Assembly: GCA_937901025.1 (NCBI GenBank)
Contig: CALCGR010000151.1
Span: 1 to 64,000, forward strand
Direction of reading: 5' to 3'
DNA length: 64,000 bases
Source: an uncultured Bacteroidales bacterium
Lineage (GTDB): Bacteria; Bacteroidota; Bacteroidia; Bacteroidales; Paludibacteraceae
Both the position numbers and the translations under genes were made by a program. Under the pieces are notes generated by a model. It worked only from the letters and a program-made list of their open reading frames with translations. It searched no databases and was not told the DNA's origin. Below, in pieces: positions 1 through 7,200 of this stretch. Within the stretch, counting starts at the first letter, position 1, and each line of letters begins with the position of its first letter.

Positions 1-35
1 CCGCCGGACTATATATCCTTAACCATAGGATAGTA

Positions 36-67
36 CAAAAGTAAAATAGAGTTGCAACAATAGGAAA
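36..67 (-). promoter_or_regulatory. possible minus-strand promoter for a gene left of the window
   Basis: Read on the minus strand there is a TACTTTTG box (36-43) with TTTC 20 nt upstream (64-67). This matches the TTTG-N20-TAnnTTTG spacing seen at the other promoters here, with a one-base mismatch in the -33 box. No gene on this strand is visible inside the window, so the assignment is tentative. Confidence 0.35.
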
Positions 68-77
68 GAGAAAGATT

Positions 78-959
78 ATGTTTAACGTATTACCTGATTT
101 TCGAGAAGATTGGTGCCGTGATTTCTCCAAGGAAGACTTTATAGCCTTTGCTAAAGAATACTATGGATATTTGGATTATGTAGGTGTTGATTTGGCAACA
201 GAGTATTTCTTTTATGGAACAAAGGCCGAAAAGTTGCGCCAGTTCTATAACGACCAGTATGGTCCTAATTTAGATCCCATTAAATTCGCAATTGATGGAC
301 TGAAGGAACTACTTGATGAACGTGTCATTGCTTCCGTGTGCGTTGGCTGGAAAGAGTTTTTTGATCCTTGTGTGAGGAGTATCAATTTGTTTCTGTTTCA
401 GTTACACTCGCATCAAATTCAATATGAGGTGATGCACACTATCTATACTCAACGTGAGATATGGCTACCCCCTAACTACGATAAGTCAATGTACCCTAAT
501 CGTACTCGCGAGGAAGTGTTTGCTTTATGGGAGAGTTATCTTCATAGATACGAGGAGCTGCTGGCATGGGACAAACAGAAAGAGGCAGAAAAAGAGGCTC
601 AAGAGGAGGCTTTCAAAAAAGCAGAGGAGAAGATGATCTATTCTAAAGCAATAATACCGGCAATAGCTATTGATGATATTCCAATGCTCAATAAGAAAGA
701 GGAAAAGAAGAAGAAACTTCCTCAATGTCCGCTTATCACACCGCAAGCTGTTAGGGAAGGAAAAGTGGAAACGGTTATGGAGGAACTTCAGTTAGCTGCT
801 AAAGGACCGGCGCGGCATATGGTACACTGCCTTCGAACGAACGAGGCATTGGGGTATGTGCACGAAAGTTGTTACAACACCGAGCAGTTGCATAAGATAT
901 TGGTAGATTATTTCTCAGTTGCATATAGTAGCACGAATTTGCGCAAATATCGAAACTAA
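78..959 (+). CDS. hypothetical protein with charged coiled-coil-like middle
   Basis: I do not recognise this 293-residue protein. It has no signal peptide or membrane segment and looks cytoplasmic. Residues about 155-185 are rich in Glu, Lys and Gln (KEAEKEAQEE) and probably form a helix or coiled coil, followed by a Lys-rich stretch near residue 210 (KKEEKKKKLP). The C-terminal 45 residues (LRTNEALGYVHES to LRKYRN) look like a small folded domain. It precedes a VirE-type gene but is separated from it by a terminator and a new promoter, so it is a separate transcription unit. Its start is the ATG after a purine-rich stretch (GGAAAGAGAAAG). Confidence 0.75.
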   Translation: MFNVLPDFREDWCRDFSKEDFIAFAKEYYGYLDYVGVDLATEYFFYGTKAEKLRQFYNDQYGPNLDPIKFAIDGLKELLDERVIASVCVGWKEFFDPCVRSINLFLFQLHSHQIQYEVMHTIYTQREIWLPPNYDKSMYPNRTREEVFALWESYLHRYEELLAWDKQKEAEKEAQEEAFKKAEEKMIYSKAIIPAIAIDDIPMLNKKEEKKKKLPQCPLITPQAVREGKVETVMEELQLAAKGPARHMVHCLRTNEALGYVHESCYNTEQLHKILVDYFSVAYSSTNLRKYRN

Positions 960-987
960 GTTGCGAAATAGTTGCATTTAGTTGCAA

Positions 988-1020
988 ACGATTCTCACTA
1001 TTTGTGAGGGTCGTTTTTTT
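988..1020 (+). terminator. intrinsic terminator after the 78-959 gene
   Basis: An 11-bp stem (988-998 with 1004-1014, two G-T wobble pairs) with a 5-nt loop is followed by a run of T. It sits 29 nt after the stop codon of the 78-959 gene. Confidence 0.8.
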
Positions 1021-1033
1021 TATATACTTTTGC
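1001..1033 (+). promoter_or_regulatory. Bacteroidota promoter for the VirE-type gene
   Basis: TTTG at 1001-1004 and TACTTTTG at 1025-1032 are separated by exactly 20 nt, matching the TTTG-N20-TAnnTTTG form. The -33 box overlaps the terminator loop of the upstream gene, so termination and initiation signals are interleaved. Confidence 0.65.
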
Positions 1034-1045
1034 AGTCGATTTGAG

Positions 1046-1106
1046 AATCCGACTCGGGTAAATCCGACTGTAGCTACTTAATCCGGACCCCGAGGACAGC
1101 GCTGTC
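1046..1106 (+). promoter_or_regulatory. structured leader with direct repeats and a start-abutting palindrome
   Basis: AATCCGACT occurs at 1046-1054 and 1061-1069 with a variant AATCCGGAC at 1080-1088. CTCGGG (1053-1058) can pair with CCCGAG (1089-1094). A perfect 12-bp palindrome GACAGCGCTGTC (1095-1106) ends at the base before the ATG at 1107. These could be a protein-binding operator or an RNA fold that controls access to the start; which one cannot be told from sequence alone. Confidence 0.45.
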
Positions 1107-2387
1107 ATGGAGAAAAAAGTTTTTTTCTTTATGGCAAACAAATTAAATGCAGCACGGCAATATGTGCTGGACAATTACAATTGCGGACAAGACTTCCGGT
1201 GGGATGTGTTGTCAAACAAATTGCAGATGCGCGAGGGCGATACATGGGTAGAGTGTGATACAAGAAAGATCAACACGATTGCCTGCCATTGCGCGACCGA
1301 GACGGGTGTGAGTGTATCCGCGATGGAGGTAAGAACCGTACTAAACTCCGACGACATACCGTCGGTGAACCCGCTGCGCGAGTACATCCACTCAGTTGAG
1401 GAGTACGATCCGCGTGAGAACAAAGACATCTCGTGGATAGATTGGCTCTCGTCGCAAGTCCACGTAGGTGATGCTCAAGAACGCTGGAAGCGATGCTTCA
1501 AGAAGTGGTTTGTGGCGATGGTGGCCGGTTGGATGGATGATGACGTAGTGAATCAGCAGGTGCTGGTGCTTATTGGTCGTCAAGGCATCTATAAAACCAC
1601 GTGGTTGGAGCACTTGATGCCGCCTTGTCTGCGGGCTTATCAAACGAAGATGACCAACGTGCGCGATCTCAATAAGGACGAGCGCATGCGTATTGCGGAG
1701 TTCGGACTGATTAATATCGATGAGATTGATTCGATGAACGACCGCGAACTGAACCAGTTGAAGTCGCTCGTGACCACCTCTGATGTGAACGAGCGTGCGG
1801 CGTACGGGTACACCAAGGAGCGCCGTATCCGCGTAGCATCGTTTTGCGCGTCGGGAAATAATCGCGAGTTCTTGACGGACCAAACGGGTAACCGTCGTTG
1901 GCTGCCCTTCGATGTGGAGATGATTGACAGTCCCTACAACTGGGGGCATAGTTTCCCGTATGACCAGATTTATGGTGAGGCAAAGTTCTTGCTCAACTAC
2001 GGGTTCAATTACTGGTTCGACTTGGAGGATATCGCGGCTATGGAATCGCACGTGGAGAGTTTCCAAAAGATCAGCAACGAGGCAGAACTGCTGCCGGTCT
2101 ATTTTCAACCGGCCAATCCCGGGGACGCGGGGGCAGAATTCATGACGACGGCGGAGATTAGTGCTTTACTTGTCAGTTACGGAGGAATAAGGACACCTAT
2201 GAATATTAGTAAATTAGGAACTGTCTTAAAGAAGAGCGGATTTATACAACGCGTGCTCCACGGCGGAAAAAGAGGATATGTTGTGCAAAGAGTTTTAGAC
2301 GTAGATAATCAGCGGAGGTCGCAAGCTCGAACTATAGATATAGATACAAATGGTGCTAGTGGTGCTAGTGGTGCAGGTATTTTTTAA
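1107..2387 (+). CDS. VirE-type P-loop ATPase/helicase-like protein (virulence-associated E family, DUF3874-like C-terminus)
   Basis: This 426-residue protein carries a Walker A-like motif GRQGIYKTTW (about residue 155), a Walker B-like LINIDEID (about 203) and the family signature TGNRRWLPFDV. Its C-terminal about 60 residues (MTTAEISALL to RGYVVQRV) resemble the winged-helix-like DUF3874 domain of Bacteroidota VirE proteins. The family is linked to mobile elements and phage-type replication, usually with a primase-like N-terminal partner; here only a short N-terminal region of unclear type precedes the ATPase. The protein ends in GASGASGAG, encoded by a 9-bp tandem repeat. The start at 1107 directly follows a palindrome; an in-frame ATG at 1131 (MANKLNAARQ) is a real alternative. 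It is soluble and has its own promoter. Confidence 0.85.
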   Translation: MEKKVFFFMANKLNAARQYVLDNYNCGQDFRWDVLSNKLQMREGDTWVECDTRKINTIACHCATETGVSVSAMEVRTVLNSDDIPSVNPLREYIHSVEEYDPRENKDISWIDWLSSQVHVGDAQERWKRCFKKWFVAMVAGWMDDDVVNQQVLVLIGRQGIYKTTWLEHLMPPCLRAYQTKMTNVRDLNKDERMRIAEFGLINIDEIDSMNDRELNQLKSLVTTSDVNERAAYGYTKERRIRVASFCASGNNREFLTDQTGNRRWLPFDVEMIDSPYNWGHSFPYDQIYGEAKFLLNYGFNYWFDLEDIAAMESHVESFQKISNEAELLPVYFQPANPGDAGAEFMTTAEISALLVSYGGIRTPMNISKLGTVLKKSGFIQRVLHGGKRGYVVQRVLDVDNQRRSQARTIDIDTNGASGASGAGIF

Positions 2388-2450
2388 ACTTACACCCGCG
2401 CGCGATAGGAGTTTATATAAGGTGCTAGCACCACCCGCACCACCCGCACC
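2352..2450. repeat. 9-bp tandem repeats in inverted arrangement spanning the VirE stop codon
   Basis: GGTGCTAGT is repeated twice and then degenerates at 2352-2378 inside the gene. At 2421-2450 lies GGTGCTAGCACC, a perfect palindrome, followed by two copies of a 9-bp CACCACCCG-type unit. The two arrays are imperfect inverted copies of each other, differing at TA/GG positions, and flank the stop codon. Confidence 0.7.
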
Positions 2451-2455
2451 AATAC

Positions 2456-2492
2456 GACTAGGTAATCCTATGGATGACTAGGTATGCCTATG
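2456..2492. repeat. 17-bp direct repeat, two copies, 20-bp period
   Basis: GACTAGGTAATCCTATG (2456-2472) and GACTAGGTATGCCTATG (2476-2492) differ at two positions. They lie between the 9-bp arrays and a run of hairpins in the gap after the VirE-type gene. Confidence 0.6.
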
Positions 2493-2502
2493 AGGGCCTG
2501 GA

Positions 2503-2599
2503 CGGCAAAAGACTTTTGCCGAACGGGACAGAGTTATAAAGGACCCGCATGCAATGCGGGGGAAAAGAACATAACATACAGACGCGGTTGCGAACCGCG
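2503..2599. repeat. three perfect short hairpins with 3-nt loops, about 40 nt apart
   Basis: Hairpin 1: CGGCAAAA-GAC-TTTTGCCG (2503-2521, 8-bp stem). Hairpin 2: CCCGCAT-GCA-ATGCGGG (2544-2560, 7-bp stem). Hairpin 3: CGCGGTT-GCG-AACCGCG (2583-2599, 7-bp stem). Stem sequences differ, but stem length, loop length and spacing (starts 41 and 39 nt apart) are alike. There is no T-run, so they are not typical terminators. Together with the flanking repeats they fill most of the 263-nt gap at 2388-2650. Confidence 0.7.
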
Positions 2600-2650
2600 A
2601 AAGGGAAACACTAATTAACACGAATATTAACAATTAAAAATTTTATCATT

Positions 2651-3037
2651 ATGATTGGACAATTAAGTGATCCTTTTGCATCGATGAAAGGATCGATCGG
2701 AAAAAACGAGTATGTAAGTAATGCCCCCGGCAGACCCGGTTGGGTGATCGTTAAGAAGAAACCCGGACCACGTAACCCGAGGGGAAAAAGAAAGAACCTA
2801 TGGGTGATGCCGGAAACACAAAAGATGGGTGTCGATAAACTGAAGGCGAATCAAGCAAAAGCCTCCGAGATTTACAAGGACTCCGAAAAAAGAGAGCAAT
2901 TAAGGCAAGAGTATATCCGTTGGAAAAGTGAAGAGAGACGACACGGAAGGGACGGGTATCTGTTTCACGGGAAGCGATGCCGCTATCTATGGGACTATGT
3001 GAGGATAAAAGTGGGGGTAGAGGGGGTAGAGGAGTAG
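2651..3037 (+). CDS. small basic hypothetical protein
   Basis: I do not recognise this 128-residue protein. It is very rich in Lys and Arg (KKKPGPRNPRGKRKN near residue 35; SEERRHGRDG near 94) and has no signal peptide, which would fit a nucleic-acid-binding protein, though that is only inference. It follows the VirE-type gene after the repeat and hairpin region and may belong to the same element. Its last eight residues (VGVEGVEE) and its TAG stop are encoded by a G-rich low-complexity block that also occurs elsewhere in the window, so the native C-terminus may have been shortened or replaced. The start is an ATG after an AT-rich stretch. Confidence 0.7.
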   Translation: MIGQLSDPFASMKGSIGKNEYVSNAPGRPGWVIVKKKPGPRNPRGKRKNLWVMPETQKMGVDKLKANQAKASEIYKDSEKREQLRQEYIRWKSEERRHGRDGYLFHGKRCRYLWDYVRIKVGVEGVEE

Positions 3038-3055
3038 GGGAGTAGAGGGGTAGGG
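3011..3055. repeat. G-rich low-complexity block, family R1 (GTAGAGG/GTAGGGG)
   Basis: The block is built from GTAGAGG, AGTAGGGG and GTAGGG units. It supplies the C-terminus and stop of the 2651-3037 gene and continues 18 nt beyond it. The same family occurs at 17866-17909, 49256-49299 and 62862-62898, where the complementary strand is read as PYSSTPL-type peptides. Confidence 0.75.
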
Positions 3056-3210
3056 TATCGTTAGGACACCTATGGAAACAGAGTAGAGGCAGACCAGAAA
3101 CTGACCAGAAACCGAGTGGATGTTGAGTGATAGAGGACGGTTAGAGGCGGGGGAGAAGAATGCGCATTTTGCAAAAAGTGCGCATTTTTTGTTGCAAAAA
3201 CGTAAATTTA

Positions 3211-3260
3211 TTTGCGTATATGAAAAAAAATCCGTAATTTTGCAGCGCAAAACTGCAAAA
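3211..3260 (+). promoter_or_regulatory. promoter and probable operator of the PIN toxin-antitoxin pair
   Basis: TTTG (3211-3214), N20, then TAATTTTG (3235-3242) form the promoter, with TTTGCGTATAT and an A-tract between the boxes. A perfect 8-bp inverted repeat TTTTGCAG/CTGCAAAA (3238-3245 and 3253-3260) overlaps the -7 box and would suit autorepression by the antitoxin. Confidence 0.75.
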
Positions 3261-3272
3261 ACAATTAAAATT

Positions 3273-3512
3273 ATGATTCCTGTAGTAGCACGCACATCTC
3301 AACAATTCGGGTTAAATCCGATGCAATTACATTTGGTAAGTATGCTGAACTTTAATTCAACGAAGGCTGCTGAACAACGCCTTAAGGTTGCGTTGGAGCA
3401 ATTCTATCTTACGGAGTTTAATCAAATGAAGGAGCATCTCTACGCGTCCGGAGAACTAACTGAAGCTGCAATAACCGAGGGCGCTAATAGGCACTTCCGT
3501 ACTCCGTATTGA
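3273..3512 (+). CDS. probable antitoxin of a PIN-domain toxin-antitoxin pair
   Basis: The 79-residue product (starting MIPVVARTSQ) is small, soluble and lies 2 nt upstream of a PIN toxin start codon, the usual antitoxin-first order. I see no clear HTH or ribbon-helix-helix signature, so the antitoxin call rests on size, position and the inverted repeat over the promoter. The open frame extends upstream to 3120, but that stretch runs through the promoter, so the ATG at 3273, 30 nt after the -7 box, is chosen as start. Confidence 0.7.
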   Translation: MIPVVARTSQQFGLNPMQLHLVSMLNFNSTKAAEQRLKVALEQFYLTEFNQMKEHLYASGELTEAAITEGANRHFRTPY

Positions 3513-3514
3513 TT

Positions 3515-3928
3515 ATGAATGTAGTTCTAGATTCTAATGTGATTTTGCAGGTGGCTTTTACACAAAAACCACTTAAAATTGTTTGGGATAAATTGTTGGA
3601 GGGATCTTACACCTTGTGTGTGACGGAAGATATTTTATATGAGTATCAAGAGAAAGTAATTGATTGTTTCCAGAATGAACAGTTAGCCAATCTTCTGATT
3701 AACACCTTGCTTAACTGCTCGCATGTAAAACGAATTGATGCGTTCTTTAGGTATAATCTTATAACATCTGATCCTGATGATAATAAGTTCGTGGATTGTG
3801 CTTTAGCTTGCAATGCGAAATATATTGTAACGGAAGACTCGCATTTTGAAGCATTGAAGGGGATAGACTTCCCTAAAGTGGATGTGATTAATTTGTCGGA
3901 ATTTATATCTATTCTGCAAAAAAAGTAG
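3515..3928 (+). CDS. PIN-domain ribonuclease toxin (COG1569/PIN_3-like)
   Basis: The 137-residue protein has PIN features: an early acidic residue in VVLDSNVILQ (residues 3-12), a central Glu in DILYEYQEKV, and late acidic residues in TSDPDDNKFVDCAL followed by NAKYIVTEDSHF. Such toxins cut RNA with a metal ion held by three or four acidic residues. It begins 2 nt after the antitoxin stop and is followed by its own terminator, so the pair is a self-contained cassette. An upstream TTG at 3509 overlaps the antitoxin stop, but the ATG at 3515 is the better start. Confidence 0.85.
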   Translation: MNVVLDSNVILQVAFTQKPLKIVWDKLLEGSYTLCVTEDILYEYQEKVIDCFQNEQLANLLINTLLNCSHVKRIDAFFRYNLITSDPDDNKFVDCALACNAKYIVTEDSHFEALKGIDFPKVDVINLSEFISILQKK

Positions 3929-3951
3929 TAAAATATAGGTATAAACTCTTT

Positions 3952-3986
3952 AGCGGTAATATCAATAGCGATATTATCGCTTTTTT
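3952..3986 (+). terminator. terminator of the PIN toxin-antitoxin operon
   Basis: A 12-bp stem (3952-3963 with 3970-3981, one G-T pair) is followed by a T-run. Sequence and layout closely match the terminator of the VapD pair at 11051-11087; both stems begin AGCGGTAA. Confidence 0.85.
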
Positions 3987-4048
3987 GTCCCCTAAAATTA
4001 GCAAAATATAACTTTTTGTGAAATTGTTCCTTTTTTATTGCAAATAAA

Positions 4049-4084
4049 TTTGCATATATCAAAAAAAAGTTGTACCTTTGCAGC
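4049..4084 (+). promoter_or_regulatory. promoter of the large surface protein operon
   Basis: TTTG (4049-4052), N20, TACCTTTG (4073-4080). The spacer has TTTGCATATAT and an A8 tract as in several other promoters here. The leader to the ATG at 4214 is about 130 nt. Confidence 0.8.
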
Positions 4085-4126
4085 GATTTTTGAATGGAGA
4101 ATATATGCCCTTCCCGAAATAAAAAC

Positions 4127-4135
4127 GGGGGGGGG
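4127..4135 (+). repeat. G9 homopolymer in the leader of the large surface protein gene
   Basis: Nine consecutive G lie between the promoter and the start codon. The tract follows CCCGAAATAAAAACG, so CCCG and CGGG can pair. Tracts of this length are prone to slipped-strand change and could alter leader structure or expression of the surface protein. Confidence 0.6.
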
Positions 4136-4213
4136 CGTAATTTATTGATATATAGTGAGTTAGAAACGAACTAAAATATAAATAACTTTAAGTTTAACTA
4201 AAATTCATTTATT

Positions 4214-7200
4214 ATGAAAAAATTTTCATTATTTATGCTAATGGCAGTCGGACTGCTGATTAGCGGAAGTATGTGGGCAGATACCCCGTATTGGTATTCC
4301 TATCTTAGCGAAGAAACAGAATCAAGTGGAACAATTTATGGGCAGCAGAGTCAGACTTGGGAGCAGGATATTTGGTTTGCCTTTGATGGTTTTACGAGTA
4401 CCGTGGTAGAATATCCAAATCCACCCATATTCGACCCTGATAATGTTTGTAATGATTCACACCAACAAGACTTATGGTCTCTCTCTCATGTGGTAAAAAT
4501 GATGAAAGATGGATTTTTGAAATGGTCGGGAGTTAGCACTGCAGTTGATGAAGGTTCTAAGGGTTCTCAATCGTTCATCTTGAAAATGGACAATCATACT
4601 CTGACGATTGATGAAGATGGGATGTTTGATATAAGAGGGGTAATGCCCAATTTGTATTGTCCTCCTTTTTTCGCAGATGATTATAAAGCCTCTAACTTCA
4701 CTATTAGTGGTGGCACAACAAAAGGAGTGATAGATTGTAAAAATTCTGTTGTTCCTTTCCAATTAGGTATTTGTTCTGAATTAACTTTGGAAAATGTTGA
4801 GATTAAAACAGTAAACGACATAGTGGCAATTTCATCTACCGGAGGTGCGTATGAAAAAACAAGTCGTAACGGATACATACCTAATAAGATATTAACCAAA
4901 GGAACGGTAAATATTAGCAAGATTAGTATTGACGGATGTGGCTACTCTTCTACTACATCAAATACAAATTACATCCCTGTTGTTGAAAACTCGGGTAATT
5001 TAACAACTACAATAAATACTAAAGGAAGGAAATCTGCTGTTCTTCCAGAACTTCCTGTTCTTGAGGTTAAGAACAATGCCAATGCCACGATGAATCTTAG
5101 CATTGTTATGAATTATACTAAAGAAACATATGGTTATGGTACAATCAACATCACTAACGAAGGTACAATTGTCATTGAAGGCGGTGAAATTCTTGGTGGT
5201 ATTTCTTATTCAGGAAATGGTACTATTCAAATGAAAGCTGGAACGATATGTGAAGCTGCATACGAAGCTTTAGTAGCTACCGAAAAGTTCTCATTGTATC
5301 CTGGTACGACGGAAGCTTCGCACACTGGTGGAAAGTACGTTTTTGAAGCAGGAAGTGCGGTTCCTGTTGCAAATATAATTAAAGATGACGTTATTACCGG
5401 TTGCTCTTCTCTCGAAAATGCATTCGGAGGAGCAACAGCCGGTTCTACTATTCAATTTGTAGGAGAGGGAAGTTCCTTGACTATGAGCCAAGATGCCACC
5501 CTCGCTTCGGGTGTGACTCTTGACTTAAATGGTGGTACTTTAGATTGTGGCGATTACCGTTTGTCTATGGGTGAAGGTTCCAATACCTCTATTATCAAAA
5601 ATGGTTCGATAACAGGTAGCAATAATAATGGGCTTATAGCTATTGAGAATAATTGCGCTATTGATTTCCAAAATATTACCTTCAGCAATGCTGCTAAACA
5701 ATATGCGATTGAATCACATCAATCAAATGCTACAAATGTATCTATCTCAATTGACGCAAATACAACTTTTGCGAATAGCGATTATGCATTGTTTATGAAT
5801 ACTACGCATACAACGGTTACGAACTATTCCACTATAGGTATTTCTTCTTCAGGAACGATAACTTGGAGTGATAATGCTACTATCAACAATTACGGAACAT
5901 TGAACTATGGCGTTAATACCACTGCTACCAATGGCGGATCTAATATGACTTTCAACAACCACGCTGGTACGATGAATATCCTCAAAGGTACTTATAGCGG
6001 ATGTACCTTTACTGTTGATGGTGGTACGATGAATGTTGGGAGCAAGGATTTGACGGTAAAAAATACAGTTACGTTCTCTCGCACTTCTGGCACATTGAAT
6101 ATCGTAGATGGAAACTTTGTCGGTGCCGATGTTTCTGGTGTTGTTTCTGTTGTAAAAGGTGGTTCCTTCAAAAAGAATGACGCAACCTATAGTTGGTTGA
6201 ATACTTACAAGCAGTCTGATTTAGATGTTGTTGCAACAATTGTAAACAGTAAAGAAGCGTATGTTGTTGCCTCTTCCTCTGCCTTTGTTGCCGAGTGGAA
6301 CGGAATGAAATTTATCTATTTGGATGATGCTATCAAAAAAGCACAAGCAGGTGACGAAGTAAATTTGATTGGTAATACTACGGAAAGTGTGACTATCTCA
6401 AAGAATATTACACTGAATCTTGTTTCCGGCACACTGACGGGTAATGTCACCATTGCTGCGGATGTTACGATTAATGGAACACTCCAAGAGGGTGTTTATC
6501 AAGGCACCATCAATGGTGGCAATGGCTCTGCTATTAAGTTCAGTGGCAGTCGCACTTTGACTATCAATGGCGGTAACTTTACTGCTGAGGGGACAAAGCC
6601 AGTTATAGATATGAATAGTACCACAAATACTGATGTTTATGCTTTGATTGTCAACAATGGTAATTTTGTTGGTTCGTCAAATGTATCGAAAGATGGTTCA
6701 ATCATTTCTACGACAAGTGCAGGTTACAATAGAGCAAATATCACGATAAATAGAGGCGAATTCAGTATGATGGCAGGAAAACCCACAACCAATAAATTGG
6801 CATTGATTTGCTTTGCCCCAATTAATAGCAATGGTTCTACATTGACTATCAAGGAAGGTAACTTTACTATTGATTATTCTGTCAAGAATACTGGCAATTA
6901 CAACTGGGCTTGTGTAGCTGCTTCTGGACAATACAACACTATGAATATTACCGGTGGTTCGTTTGAAAACAAAACGACTGCTGATAAATATAGTAGTAGT
7001 AACGTAGGTTATGGTAATGCATTGTTGGTTTACGATGCGTTTGGTTCCGTTTCTCTTGCTAACGCAAAATTCAAGAGTTACGGAAAAGCAGGTTGGATTT
7101 GGGCAAATCAGATGGCTCTTAAAGAATTCGATGTTGATAATGTTACCTTTATTAGTGAGGCTCAAAGAGCACTTGATTTAGGTACATGGAAAGATAACCA

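Noticed and set aside
1107..2387. Reading VirE as a type IV secretion virulence factor
   Set aside because: The family name is historical; motifs are those of a mobile-element P-loop ATPase and no secretion genes are nearby.
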